In this document: positions 1 to 9,121 of the stretch, one piece after another
Layout of the letters: each line of letters opens with the position of its first letter
Position numbering within the stretch: position 1 is the first letter of the stretch
Assembly: GCF_001428745.1 (NCBI RefSeq)
Contig: NZ_LMIO01000001.1
Coordinates: 892,818-956,817, forward strand
DNA from: Leifsonia sp. Root227
GTDB lineage: Bacteria > Actinomycetota > Actinomycetes > Actinomycetales > Microbacteriaceae
DNA length: 64,000 nucleotides
Direction of reading: 5' to 3'
Translations under genes and position numbers: made by a program
Notes under the pieces: generated by a model
Told to the model about the DNA's origin: nothing
Seen by the model: the letters and a program-made list of their open reading frames with translations, nothing else
Databases searched by the model: none

Positions 1-554
1 TTCTCCAGGCTGACGAAGTGGTTGCCCTGCACGACCTCGACCTCTGCGTCGCCGATGTGGGCCGCGTCGTGGGTGGCGTGGGCTTTGAGGCCGACGCGCT
101 GAAGGGCATCCACCGAACGCAGGTCGCGGTACGCGAGACGCTGCAGGCCGGAACCGGCGATGGCGGCGGGGCCGATCATGTCGTGCACGGGCACGTCGAA
201 CGCCTGGATCTCCACCGGGATGTTCTCGAACGCCTCCTTGAGCGTGATGCCGTCGCGAACGGGCAGCCAGAACTCGTCGGCGTCGGCGTTGATCACCCAG
301 TCCGCGCCGTGCACGGTCTTGGCCTCGCGGGCCATGCGGGTGACGGTGACGCCCTGCTGCTTCTGGTGCACAGGATCGCTGCGCAGGTCGACGACGCCGC
401 GCTCCGCATAGCCCTGCAACAGCTCGTATGTGCCGTCGACGGAGCCGTTGTCGGTCACGATGATCACGTCGACGCCCTGCCGGAGGTGGTGATCGAGCAT
501 CGCACCGACGATGTCGACTTCGTCGCGCACCATCAGGGTCATCGCCAACTTCAC
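1..554 (-). CDS. Family 2-like glycosyltransferase, C-terminus cut by window edge
   Basis: Translating the minus strand from a GTG at 554 gives a 184-residue fragment beginning VKLAMTLMVRDEVDIVGAML. It carries a nucleotide-sugar fold with a D-N-G-S-x-D-G-T motif (about residues 34-41) and a D-A-D-E-F-W metal-binding motif (about 90-95), the pattern of the Glyco_tranf_2_4 group. The start is set by a strong GAGGAGG ribosome site 6 nt upstream, and a TAGACT -10 box (580-575) precedes it. It diverges from the WsaF-like fusion gene at 621. The role is inferred: sugar transfer in cell-surface polysaccharide synthesis, cytoplasmic face. Donor and acceptor cannot be read from the sequence. The C-terminus lies outside the window. 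Confidence 0.85.
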   Translation of the reverse strand, partial: MKLAMTLMVRDEVDIVGAMLDHHLRQGVDVIIVTDNGSVDGTYELLQGYAERGVVDLRSDPVHQKQQGVTVTRMAREAKTVHGADWVINADADEFWLPVRDGITLKEAFENIPVEIQAFDVPVHDMIGPAAIAGSGLQRLAYRDLRSVDALQRVGLKAHATHDAAHIGDAEVEVVQGNHFVSLE

Positions 555-574
555 TCGCTGCCTCCTCGCCGCAC

Positions 575-613
575 AGTCTAGATGACCGGCCGCCTCTACT
601 CCGCCGCTAGACT
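575..613. promoter_or_regulatory. Divergent pair of TAGACT -10 boxes
   Basis: TAGACT occurs on the minus strand at 580-575, upstream of the gene starting at 554, and on the plus strand at 608-613, exactly 7 nt before the ATG at 621. The second fits a leaderless start, with transcription beginning at or next to the start codon. The first gives a leader of about 14 nt that includes the GAGGAGG site. No convincing -35 boxes were identified. Confidence 0.55.
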
Positions 614-620
614 TGCCCGG

Positions 621-3563
621 ATGAACACCTGGAAGGACAGTGCCGGACGCGCGTTCCGATCGATGCTTCCGCCCGAATCCGCACCTCGTCGTGTTCTCCG
701 CGCAACCCGTGGCGCGGCCCGCAGTTTCCGCGACACGCTCAGCGCGCCGCAGGCGGAGGTCGGCCACGAGGGGCCGGGGCTCACCGACTACGCGCAGTGG
801 CGCGCGGAGCAGCCGGCCCTCGAACCGCTGCCGAGCGACCAGCAGGAGACGACCTTCGTCGTCGTGGTCGAGACGAGCGCGCATCCGGATGAGCGGGAGA
901 CCAGCGCGGTCGACGCGACGGTCGCGAGCGTCGAGGCTCAGCGCACCGTCACGGCCCGCATTGTGGTCGCCGTCTCCGGCACACCGCTCGCCGAACTGCT
1001 CGACGGAGCGGACGAGCACTTCGCCCTGTTCCTCACCTCCGGCTCCGTGCTCGACCCTGCAGCGCTCGAACAGGTCGCGAAGGAGCACAGAGTCGACCCC
1101 GTGCGCCGCGTCATCGCGTTCGACACGGACCAGGTGACGAGCACGGGCGAGCGCGTCTCTCCGCGGTTCAGGCCCACCTGGTCGCCGGAGATCATGCTCG
1201 GCGTCAACTACCTCGGGCGCGCGTTCGCCATCCGCACGTCAGCGGCCAGCGCCGACGACAGCGCGACCCTCGACTCGCACGGCATCTGGAAGCTGCTGCT
1301 CGGCACAGAGCTGTCGGATGCGGTGGTCGGCCTCATCCCGCACATCCTGCTGTCGACGCCCGCCGGTCCGATCCGCGGCGCGACGGAGGCGGACGCCGCC
1401 ATGGTGCAGCGTTCCCTGCGCGAACGGGGAGAAGCCGCGACCGCCCAGGTCAGCAACGGGATCGTGCGGGTCGCGTTCGAGCTGGAGACCTGGCCGAGCG
1501 TGTCCATCGTCATTCCCACCAAGCACTCGACGGCGAACCTGGAGCGGCTGCTGCCCAGCCTGGCGAGCACCGACTACCCCTCCTTCGACGTCACCATCGT
1601 GGACAACGGGGGAGAGACGGAGGAGCACGAGTCCTGGTACGCGGCGCTCGACGCCGGAATCCCGGTGCGCCACGTCTGGTGGGACGAGGAGCCGTTCAAC
1701 TACTCCCGCGTGAACACCGTCACGGCCGCATCCACCGATGGCGACGTGCTGGTGTTCCTCAACGACGACACCGAGATCGTCGACCCTGACTGGCTGCGCG
1801 AAATGGTGGGGATGCTGCACCGCGAAGGTGTCGGCACGGTGGGCTACCAGCACAGGACGGCCGACGGGCTGGTGCAGCACGGCGGTGTGATGCTCGGCCC
1901 AGGCGGGTTCGCCGCCAACCTGTTCGCCGGGATGCGCCCGGACGACGACAGCCTGCTCGGCCCTGTCCGCTGGTACCGCAACACGCTCGCGGTCACCGCC
2001 GCCTGCGTCGCGATCCGTCGCGAGCTGTTCGACGCGGTCGGCGGGTTCGACGAACGCTTCCAGCTCACCGGCAGCGACGTGGTGCTCGGCCTCGACCAGA
2101 TCATCAGAGGCAGGCGCAACGTCGTCATCCCGTTCGACGCCGTCCGCCACTTCGAGTCGCTGACCCGCGGCGCCCACGCCCCGCGCGCTGACTCGTTCGC
2201 GAGCTACTGGCGCTACCACCCGTGGCTCGCCGCGGGCGACCCGTACTCGTCGCCCAACCTGTGCAGGCTCACCGAGGTCCCGCGCTTCGCCGCGGCGGAC
2301 GACCCGTCTCCGCTGCAGCTCGCGATGGCCGGACTCGGCCGCGAGTTCGCCTCCGACGCGCAGAAGTCGACCATCTCCGAGGACGCGACGGCGCTCATGT
2401 CGCTCGCGACCATCTCGGCTGAGGAGGTCGCCGCCGTCGTCTCGACGCACGCATCCACCACAGGGCACCGTGAGGTGCGCACGATCAACTGGCTGCTGCC
2501 CGGCTTCGACATGCCGTTCTTCGGCGGGGTCAACACCACGCTGCGCATCGCGGACAAGCTCGCCCGCGAGCACGGCGTCGTCAACCGCTTCCTGGTCAAC
2601 GGGCACCCGAACAACGAGTTCTACGAGTCGGCGATCGTCGCCGCCTTCCCCGGCCTGGCCGGCTCGGAGGTGGGCAACTACTACGGAGACGACGACGGAA
2701 TCGCGGCCGTCCCTCCCGCCGATGTCGCCATCGCGACGTTCTGGCTGACGGCTGTGGATGTGGCCAAGACGCCTGGCACACCGCGCAAGTTCTACCTCAT
2801 CCAGGACTACGAGCCGTCGTTCTACCCGGCGAGCACGCTGTTCGCGATGACGGAGCAGACATACAAGCTCGGTCTGTACGGCATCTGCAACACCGAGAGC
2901 ATGCACGACATCTACGCCGGAGGGTACGGCGGCACGGCCACCTACTTCACGCCGGCGGTGGACAGAGGCATCTACCACCCGGTCGGCCGCCGCGAACGCG
3001 GTGACGACGAGCCGGTGACGATCTTCGCATACGCCCGCGACCACTTCCGCAACTGCTGGGAGCTGGTGTTCGCCGCGCTCAGCGAGATCAAGCGCAGGCA
3101 CGGCGACCGGGTGCGGATCATCGCCGCCGGCGCCAAGTATCTGCCGCCGAGCGCCGACTTCATCGACCTCGGTCTGCTCGACTACCGTGCGACGGGCCGG
3201 CTGTACCGCGAGACGGACATCGGCGTCACGATGCAGATCTCCCGGCACCCGTCCTACCTGCCGCTCGAACTGATGGCGAGCGGCGTGGCGATGGTCGCTC
3301 CTGACTCCGACTGGTTCCGCTGGCTGTTCCACCCGGACGAGAACGCGCGCACCACGATGATGACCTACGACGATGTCGTGGCCGGGATCGACGAGCTGGT
3401 GCAGGATGCGCAGAAGCGTCGCGCCATCCAGGCCGCGGGCATCCAGACCATCGACGTCGCCCACTCCGACTGGGATGCGGCGCTCGACCACCTCTACGAC
3501 TACCTCTGCGACCCGGAGGCCAACGCCATCCCTTCCTCCGCCCCTCGCACCGTCGCCCCCTGA
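621..3563 (+). CDS. Double-headed glycosyltransferase: GT2 domain plus WsaF-like rhamnosyltransferase domain
   Basis: A 980-residue protein. Residues 1-280 are variable. A GT2 domain follows (S-I-V-I-P-T-K near 292, L-N-D-D-T-E near 379, a G-G-F-D-E-R loop near 475). From about residue 620 a second domain begins (I-N-W-L-L-P-G-F-D, F-G-G-V-N-T-T). Its Q-D-Y-E-P-S-F-Y-P motif near 727 is characteristic of WsaF-type GT4 rhamnosyltransferases. The ATG at 621 is preferred over an in-frame ATG at 582 because TAGACT ends 7 nt upstream and the MNTWKDS start looks natural. There is no membrane segment. It probably adds two consecutive residues to a rhamnose-containing lipid-linked glycan at the cytoplasmic face. 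That rhamnose is the sugar is inferred from the WsaF resemblance only. Confidence 0.85.
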   Translation: MNTWKDSAGRAFRSMLPPESAPRRVLRATRGAARSFRDTLSAPQAEVGHEGPGLTDYAQWRAEQPALEPLPSDQQETTFVVVVETSAHPDERETSAVDATVASVEAQRTVTARIVVAVSGTPLAELLDGADEHFALFLTSGSVLDPAALEQVAKEHRVDPVRRVIAFDTDQVTSTGERVSPRFRPTWSPEIMLGVNYLGRAFAIRTSAASADDSATLDSHGIWKLLLGTELSDAVVGLIPHILLSTPAGPIRGATEADAAMVQRSLRERGEAATAQVSNGIVRVAFELETWPSVSIVIPTKHSTANLERLLPSLASTDYPSFDVTIVDNGGETEEHESWYAALDAGIPVRHVWWDEEPFNYSRVNTVTAASTDGDVLVFLNDDTEIVDPDWLREMVGMLHREGVGTVGYQHRTADGLVQHGGVMLGPGGFAANLFAGMRPDDDSLLGPVRWYRNTLAVTAACVAIRRELFDAVGGFDERFQLTGSDVVLGLDQIIRGRRNVVIPFDAVRHFESLTRGAHAPRADSFASYWRYHPWLAAGDPYSSPNLCRLTEVPRFAAADDPSPLQLAMAGLGREFASDAQKSTISEDATALMSLATISAEEVAAVVSTHASTTGHREVRTINWLLPGFDMPFFGGVNTTLRIADKLAREHGVVNRFLVNGHPNNEFYESAIVAAFPGLAGSEVGNYYGDDDGIAAVPPADVAIATFWLTAVDVAKTPGTPRKFYLIQDYEPSFYPASTLFAMTEQTYKLGLYGICNTESMHDIYAGGYGGTATYFTPAVDRGIYHPVGRRERGDDEPVTIFAYARDHFRNCWELVFAALSEIKRRHGDRVRIIAAGAKYLPPSADFIDLGLLDYRATGRLYRETDIGVTMQISRHPSYLPLELMASGVAMVAPDSDWFRWLFHPDENARTTMMTYDDVVAGIDELVQDAQKRRAIQAAGIQTIDVAHSDWDAALDHLYDYLCDPEANAIPSSAPRTVAP

Positions 3564-3607
3564 CCCGGCCCTGCCGCCCAACCTCGACCATCGAGTCGGG
3601 ACTTGTG

Positions 3608-3625
3608 CACGCCGTCAGCGGCGTG
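3608..3625. terminator. Short hairpin between convergent genes
   Basis: CACGCCG, loop TCAG, CGGCGTG: a perfect 7-bp stem in the 86-nt gap between the convergent ends at 3563 and 3650. A weaker CTCGA/TCGAG dyad lies at 3583-3595. No U-run follows, so termination activity is plausible but unproven. Confidence 0.4.
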
Positions 3626-3649
3626 TCGCCTTCATAACTCCCGGCTCGA

Positions 3650-5119
3650 TTATCGGGGGACGGGAGTCAGGAGGCGGGGGAGGGCGCGGTAGGTGGCGAC
3701 GACGAAGAAGGTGAGGGCGAGGAGGACGGCGAGCGTGAGGGGGATGACTCCGCCAGGGGGCTGCCAGGTGGGGGTGAAGAAGGCCGCGGTCCAGGAGGTG
3801 GAGCCGGCAGCGTAGCGGCGGAGCGTGAACGCGAACGCGGCGAGCTGACCGAGCGCGAGCACGACAGCCGCCGCACGCAGCGACGCGACCGTGTTGCGCG
3901 AGCCGACGCCGATCTCCGCATTGTCGAGCGCCATACCGCCCCAGATCGCCAGCACGAGCACGATCGCCAGCATGTAACGTCCCTGCCAGACGTCGCCCAC
4001 CTGCCGCCACAGCGCGACCTGCACGATGACGGGGATGATGACGAGGGCGACGGAGAAGCCGAGCGCGATCCAGCGCTCCCTGCCGCGTCCGAGCACGATC
4101 GGCAGCAGCACCAGCAGGCCGAGCAGTCCGAACCAGACCGCGATCACCCCGTCCGGCGCAGGAACATCGACCGTGCCGAACAGCCCGATCAGCTGCTTCG
4201 CGTACGAGAAGGTGTTCTCCAGTACCGTCTGCGCCACGGTGAACAGGCTGCCGGGCGTCGGCTCGATCTGCGCCTTCACCTGGTTCTCCGGACGAGTGAA
4301 CCAGAACAGCTGGCCGGCTCCGACGACGGCCAGCAGCGCCAGCACGACCCAGGTGGATGCGCGCCGAACCAGATACCGCCAGTCCGCCCCGCGCATGGCG
4401 AGCACGACCGACACGGCGATGAGGAGGAGCCACAGCATCCCGAGGCTGCGGCCGCCGGTCACGAGGGCGGCCGAGACGATGGCGGTGACGGACGACAGCC
4501 AGAGCAGCCACCCGGCAGGGCGGTGCCTGGCGATGGTGAGCAGGGACACCAGGAGCGCGCCGGCGGACGCCAGCTCGACGCCGTTCGGGTTGATGGCACC
4601 GCCGAGGAAGAACACCATCGGGGTCAGCGCGCCGACGGGGAGCAGCAGCGCCCAGCGCGCGCCTGGCCAGCAGCGCACCAGCGCGGCGAGCACGGCGAGA
4701 AGCGCTGCGACGATGGCGCCGGAGAAGATGCGCATGGCGTGGATGGCCGTCTCGCCGGAGAACACCAGGGACGGGAGACCGACCACCACGTAGTAGACGG
4801 GGCTGTTCGTGTATGCGGTGGTGATCAGGCGCTTCTGCTCGCCAGGGGAGGCGTTCGAGCTGCCGACGCAGGCGGGCGTGACGGTCGGCTGCCCGGCGAA
4901 GCAGCTGCCCGCGCCGGGGATGTAGAGGTAGGCAGGGGCCTCGAAGTACTTGTTGTCGCCAACGATCTCGCCGCGCGCGGCCGTTGTCGCCCGCACCGTG
5001 TGCGACGCCTCGTCCGGCACCGAGTAGATCGGCGTCGCGAGAGACCAGGCGGTGAGCAGCACGAACAGGGTGCAGAAGACCGCAGCGAACAGTCTCAGAG
5101 GGAACCGCATCCCCGTCAC
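3650..5119 (-). CDS. DUF2142 polytopic membrane protein, candidate GT-C-type glycosyltransferase
   Basis: 489 residues with about 11-12 hydrophobic helices. Directly after the first helix is V-P-D-E-A-S-H (34-40), the P-D-E-x-x-H signature shared by the four DUF2142 proteins here. Further shared motifs are L-G-G-x-x-N-P-N-G-V-E, F-G-x-x-D-x-P-A-P and W-Q-G-R-Y near the C-terminus. An acidic motif in the first external loop is what GT-C glycosyltransferases use as catalytic base, so an extracytoplasmic sugar transferase using polyprenyl-phosphate sugar is a reasonable inference. DUF2142 itself has no established function. The GTG start at 5119 overlaps the upstream gene's stop (GTGA); an ATG at 5110 is an alternative. 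It is translationally coupled to the membrane protein upstream. Confidence 0.85.
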   Translation of the reverse strand: MTGMRFPLRLFAAVFCTLFVLLTAWSLATPIYSVPDEASHTVRATTAARGEIVGDNKYFEAPAYLYIPGAGSCFAGQPTVTPACVGSSNASPGEQKRLITTAYTNSPVYYVVVGLPSLVFSGETAIHAMRIFSGAIVAALLAVLAALVRCWPGARWALLLPVGALTPMVFFLGGAINPNGVELASAGALLVSLLTIARHRPAGWLLWLSSVTAIVSAALVTGGRSLGMLWLLLIAVSVVLAMRGADWRYLVRRASTWVVLALLAVVGAGQLFWFTRPENQVKAQIEPTPGSLFTVAQTVLENTFSYAKQLIGLFGTVDVPAPDGVIAVWFGLLGLLVLLPIVLGRGRERWIALGFSVALVIIPVIVQVALWRQVGDVWQGRYMLAIVLVLAIWGGMALDNAEIGVGSRNTVASLRAAAVVLALGQLAAFAFTLRRYAAGSTSWTAAFFTPTWQPPGGVIPLTLAVLLALTFFVVATYRALPRLLTPVPR

Positions 5120-6399
5120 CCCTGCGGGATGAACAGGGATGCGAGGAACACGAACGCGCCGACGCCCGCCATGATCCAGCGCGGCACGGGCCGCTTCGCC
5201 AGCAGCAGGGCTGCACAGGCGAGGAAGAACGGGATGAGCGAGATGCCGTAGCGCGCGGGCGGCGGGTCAGGGTAGGTGCCGAGGGCTGCATACGTCACGA
5301 TCGACAGCAGCGGCGCCGAGATGACGGCTGCAGCGAAGGTCGCCCACGCGACAGCGGCGCGGCGGCCGCCCCAGCGCGCGACCATGAGCAGGCCGATGAC
5401 CCCGGCGATGGTGACCCAGGCGACCGCGTAGTTCGAGATGAGCCCAGGGCCCTTGAGGAACGTGGTGGTGTCCCCGACACCACGTGCTGAGCCGTCGATG
5501 AAGAGACCGGACTGCAGGATGAGGGAGGTGATCCCGAGCGGCCGGACCTTGCCCATGTCCGGTGCCGGTCCGACCGCCGTGACCGACGAGTAGACGGTCC
5601 AGGCGAGCTGCAGCACCATCGAGACGACAACGGAGACGATGCCGGTGATGGTCCGCCCGTCGGCGAACGTCCGGCCGATCCAGCCGGCCTTGGAGGTGCG
5701 GTTGCGGTAGGCGTCGATGGCGGCGCGGATGATCAGGAAGAACACGGCGGCGGCGACGGCCGCGAGGTTCTGCACCTTCAGCATGGTCACGAACGCCGCG
5801 CCTGCCGCGAACCACACGTACCCTCTGCGGCGATCGGCGACGGTGGCGAGATAGAGCATGAGCCCGCCGGCGAACAGGGCGGTCGCATCCGTGCTGATGT
5901 AGGTGTTCGACCAGTACGCGGGCAGCGAGCCGATCATCAGCAGGCCGACGCCCGTCGCGGCGACCGGATGCACTTTCAGCCGTCGCAGCGCGAGGTACAG
6001 GAACAGGGCGGCGGCGGCCAGCCAGATCGCGCCGACGAACCGGCCGGCATCCACCAGGTCGACGCCGAGCCAGACCAGTGGCTCGGCGATCACCCGGGTG
6101 ATGCCGAAGTAGAGCGGGGTGTAGATGTACGCCGAGGTCGCGCCGTGGAACGGGAACAGCTCGGCGTTCTTGGCGTTCGAGAGGTCGCAGCGGGCATCGG
6201 GAGACGGGGCGAGCAGGCGCAGACCGCGGCAGCCCAGCTGCTGACGGGCGTACGTGCCCGTCGGCTCCCCGCGGTGAACGGTGAACTCGTGCCCCATCTT
6301 GGCGAAGTAGTCGATGTAGACGTACTCGTCGACGGGCGAGACGCCGCGGTGGCCAGGGACCTGGACGATGCCGACCAGCAGGGAGGCGATGATGAGCAC
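5116..6399 (-). CDS. Polytopic membrane protein, DUF2142/GT-C-like, N-terminus uncertain
   Basis: At least 427 residues with roughly 10 hydrophobic helices. After the first helix comes S-P-V-D-E-Y-V-Y-I-D, an acidic first-loop motif comparable to the P-D-E motif of the neighbouring DUF2142 proteins, and later T-P-L-Y-F-G-I. This suggests a distant GT-C relative; no specific activity can be assigned. The GTG at 6399 lies inside the predicted first helix. The same frame continues upstream as sensible protein (I-D-I-E-S-E-A-P-A-G-R-R-G-F-F-A-R) to a TAA at 6498-6496 without any ATG, GTG or TTG, so the true start is unresolved and a frameshift is possible. It is coupled to the DUF2142 gene downstream by a 4-nt overlap. 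Confidence 0.75.
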   Translation of the reverse strand: MLIIASLLVGIVQVPGHRGVSPVDEYVYIDYFAKMGHEFTVHRGEPTGTYARQQLGCRGLRLLAPSPDARCDLSNAKNAELFPFHGATSAYIYTPLYFGITRVIAEPLVWLGVDLVDAGRFVGAIWLAAAALFLYLALRRLKVHPVAATGVGLLMIGSLPAYWSNTYISTDATALFAGGLMLYLATVADRRRGYVWFAAGAAFVTMLKVQNLAAVAAAVFFLIIRAAIDAYRNRTSKAGWIGRTFADGRTITGIVSVVVSMVLQLAWTVYSSVTAVGPAPDMGKVRPLGITSLILQSGLFIDGSARGVGDTTTFLKGPGLISNYAVAWVTIAGVIGLLMVARWGGRRAAVAWATFAAAVISAPLLSIVTYAALGTYPDPPPARYGISLIPFFLACAALLLAKRPVPRWIMAGVGAFVFLASLFIPQG

Positions 6400-6541
6400 G
6401 GCGGGCGCGATGGCGCTCCGCGAGAACAGGCGCGCGAAGAACCCGCGTCGCCCCGCAGGGGCTTCGGACTCGATGTCGATGCTGATGATGCGGCCTTACG
6501 CTCGTGGGTCTCACCGGTGGATCGCACCGGGCGGCGAACTG

Positions 6542-6613
6542 CGCCAGCTTAGCAATCAGTCGCTGGGAGGCACGGGCGACGCGGCCGCCACAGCCCACCT
6601 TGGTAAGCTGGCG
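6542..6613. promoter_or_regulatory. Mirror-image divergent promoters
   Basis: CGCCAGCTTA at 6542-6551 and TAAGCTGGCG at 6604-6613 form a perfect 10-bp inverted repeat 52 bp apart. Each arm contains a TAAGCT -10-like box facing outward: one toward the membrane-protein gene on the minus strand, one toward the glycosyltransferase at 6642. The rest of the 242-nt gap 6400-6641 holds the open frame described for the minus-strand gene and GAAAGGA at 6631, the ribosome site for 6642. Confidence 0.5.
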
Positions 6614-6641
6614 GGCGCACACGCCCATGCGAAAGGACCGT

Positions 6642-9119
6642 ATGCCTGCAACGCGACCAGGGGTCGTCTCGGTCGTCCTCGTCAATTTCCGGGGAACAGA
6701 CGACACGCTCACCGCCATCGAACACCTCGGCCGCCTCGACTGGCCGGCCGACCGGCTCGAGATCGTGGTGGTCGAGAACGCCTCAGGCGACGACAGCGCC
6801 GCGCGCATCCGGGCTGCGGCGCCGCACGTGCTGCTGATCGAGTCGAAGTCGAACCTCGGGTTCGCCGGGGGATGCAACCTGGGCGTCAAGGAGGCGAGCG
6901 GCGAGTACGTCGCCTTCCTCAACAACGACGCCAAGCCGGATGCAGCGTGGGTGCGCGCCGCCGTCGAGCGCTTCGAGTCCAGCCCGTCGGTCGGCGCCGT
7001 CGCCAGCCGCGTGCTCGACTGGGAGGGGCAGAACGTCGACTTCATCGGGTCGGCGATGACCTGGTTCGGCCAGGGGTACAAGCCGCTCACCGCACAGCCG
7101 GTGCCGAGCACGCCTGACGTGCCGCACGACGTGCTGTTCGGCACGGGTTCCGCGATGTTCGTCCGCCGCTCGGTGTACGAGCAGCTCGGCGGGTTCGACG
7201 AGCGCTATTTCATGTTCTTCGAGGACGTCGACCTCGGCTGGCGGCTCAACCTGATGGGCCACCGGTACGTCTACGAGCCCGCCTCGCTGGCGTATCACAA
7301 GCACCACGCATCCATGTCGTCGTTCGGCGCCTTCAAGGAGACCTACCTCCTGGAGCGGAACGCGCTGTTCACGCAGTACAAGAACCTGGGCGACGAGGCG
7401 CTCGCCAACGCCCTGCCGGCGACGCTCGCGCTCACCGTGCGCCGTGGCGTGGCGAAGGGCGAGCTCGACTCGACCTCGTTCGACCTGCGCAAGGGCGCAT
7501 CCAACGACCCGACGATGGAGATCTCGAAGGAGACCGTCGCCGCCGTCTACGCGATCGACCAGTTCGTGGAGCACCTGCCGTCGCTGGTCGAGTCGCGCGA
7601 GCAGATCCAGCGCACCAGGGTCGTCTCCGACAGCCGCATCTGGTCGCTGTTCGGCGAGACCGACGCCCCGTCGTACACGGCGGAGCACTATCTCGAGGGA
7701 TACGACAAGCTCGTCACGGCGTTCCCCGTCACGGAGAGCCCGGATGTCACCCGCGTGCTGATCATCACGGGCGACCCGATCGGCGTCAAGATGGCCGGTC
7801 CGGCGATCCGCGCCTGGAGCATGGCGGAGGCGCTCGCGAAGGACAATCTGGTGACCCTGGTGTCGCTGTCCGGCGTCGAGCCGGTGTCCGCGCCGTTCGA
7901 CATCGTGCACATCCGCCCGGGCGATGACCGGTCGATGCGCAAGCTCGAACGCGAGAGCGACGTGATCGTCTTCCAGGGGCTCGCGATGGCGCTGTTCGAC
8001 AGCCTGCGCAAGACCGACAGGATCATCGTCGCCGACGTCTACGACCCGATGCACCTCGAACAGCTCGAACAGGGCAAGGAGCTCGGCCGCGAACAGTGGG
8101 ACAAGCAGGTCGGCGACGCGACCGACGTGCTCAACGAGCAGCTCGAACGCGGCGACTTCTTCCTCTGCGCCTCCGAACGTCAGCGCCACTTCTACCTCGG
8201 TCAGCTCGCCGCCCTCGGCCGCATCAACCCGGCCAACTACGCGGACGACCCCGACCTCGACCACCTCATCGACGTGGTGCCGTTCGGACTCTCCGAGACG
8301 CCGCCCGCGCACGAGCGGGATGTGCTGAAGGGGGTCCTTCCCGGCATCGGCGCAGACGACAAGCTCCTGCTCTGGAGCGGCGGCCTCTACAACTGGTTCG
8401 ACCCGAAGTCGCTGATCAGCGCTGTCGCGAAGCTGTCGGAGACCCACGACGACGTCCGCCTGTTCTTCCAGGGCACCAAGCACCCGCATCCCGGTGTGCC
8501 GGAGATGGCGATCGTCGCAGAGTCGCGCGGGCTCGCCCGTGACCTCGGAGTGCTCGACAGGTCCGTCTTCTTCAACAGCTCCTGGGTCGACTACGCCGAC
8601 AGGCAGAACTACCTCACCGAGGCGGACGCCGGCGTCAGCACCCACTTCTCGCACGTCGAGACGACGTTCTCGTTCCGCACGCGCATCCTGGACTACCTCT
8701 GGGCAGGGCTGCCGATGGTGGTCACAGCCGGCGACCACTTCGCGCAGCTGGTCGAGGAGGAGAAACTCGGCGTCGTCGTCCCGTCCGGCGACGTGGATGC
8801 GCTCGCAGCGGCCCTCGAGACCGTGCTGTACGACGAGAAGTTCATCGCGTCGGCCAAGCGCAACATCCAGCGGGTGCGGAAGCGCTACTTCTGGAACGTG
8901 GTGCTCGCTCCGCTGGTCGACTTCGTCGCAGACCCCCGGCATGCGGCCGACCTGGTCGCGAAGGGCGTCGTCGGCGCAGGCGGCGCACCGCGCAAGACGA
9001 CGACCAGGCGCAAGAAGCACGGCATCCGTCACGACGTCGGCCTGTTCTTCCACTACATGAAGAACGGCGGGCCGGCCGTGGTGGCCAAGAAGGTGCGGAG
9101 CAGGCTGGGGAGACGCTGA
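6642..9119 (+). CDS. Double-headed glycosyltransferase: GT2 plus GT4-like domain
   Basis: 825 residues. The N-terminal GT2 domain has V-V-S-V-V-L-V-N-F near residue 8, F-L-N-N-D-A near 90 and the F-F-E-D-V-D-L-G-W-R motif near 190, typical of rhamnosyl/galactofuranosyl transferases such as WbbL. A linker follows. From about 370 (V-L-I-I-T-G-D-P, then K-M-A-G-P-A-I-R) a GT-B-like second domain runs to about 780, with L-L-W-S-G-G-L near 575. The ATG at 6642 is chosen because GAAAGGA lies 5 nt upstream; an in-frame ATG sits 15 nt earlier without a site. No membrane helices. It probably makes two sequential transfers to the lipid-linked glycan. The next gene follows after 2 nt. Confidence 0.85.
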   Translation: MPATRPGVVSVVLVNFRGTDDTLTAIEHLGRLDWPADRLEIVVVENASGDDSAARIRAAAPHVLLIESKSNLGFAGGCNLGVKEASGEYVAFLNNDAKPDAAWVRAAVERFESSPSVGAVASRVLDWEGQNVDFIGSAMTWFGQGYKPLTAQPVPSTPDVPHDVLFGTGSAMFVRRSVYEQLGGFDERYFMFFEDVDLGWRLNLMGHRYVYEPASLAYHKHHASMSSFGAFKETYLLERNALFTQYKNLGDEALANALPATLALTVRRGVAKGELDSTSFDLRKGASNDPTMEISKETVAAVYAIDQFVEHLPSLVESREQIQRTRVVSDSRIWSLFGETDAPSYTAEHYLEGYDKLVTAFPVTESPDVTRVLIITGDPIGVKMAGPAIRAWSMAEALAKDNLVTLVSLSGVEPVSAPFDIVHIRPGDDRSMRKLERESDVIVFQGLAMALFDSLRKTDRIIVADVYDPMHLEQLEQGKELGREQWDKQVGDATDVLNEQLERGDFFLCASERQRHFYLGQLAALGRINPANYADDPDLDHLIDVVPFGLSETPPAHERDVLKGVLPGIGADDKLLLWSGGLYNWFDPKSLISAVAKLSETHDDVRLFFQGTKHPHPGVPEMAIVAESRGLARDLGVLDRSVFFNSSWVDYADRQNYLTEADAGVSTHFSHVETTFSFRTRILDYLWAGLPMVVTAGDHFAQLVEEEKLGVVVPSGDVDALAAALETVLYDEKFIASAKRNIQRVRKRYFWNVVLAPLVDFVADPRHAADLVAKGVVGAGGAPRKTTTRRKKHGIRHDVGLFFHYMKNGGPAVVAKKVRSRLGRR

Positions 9120-9121
9120 CC

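Noticed and set aside
18..581. Plus-strand open frame at the left edge
   Set aside because: Shadow of the minus-strand glycosyltransferase, which has a ribosome site, D-N-G-S and D-A-D-E-F-W motifs.
1239..3581. A 780-codon open frame on the minus strand opposite the WsaF-like fusion
   Set aside because: Arg/Val/Glu/Gly-rich composition and lack of motifs mark it as a mirror frame. The plus gene has two recognisable transferase domains.
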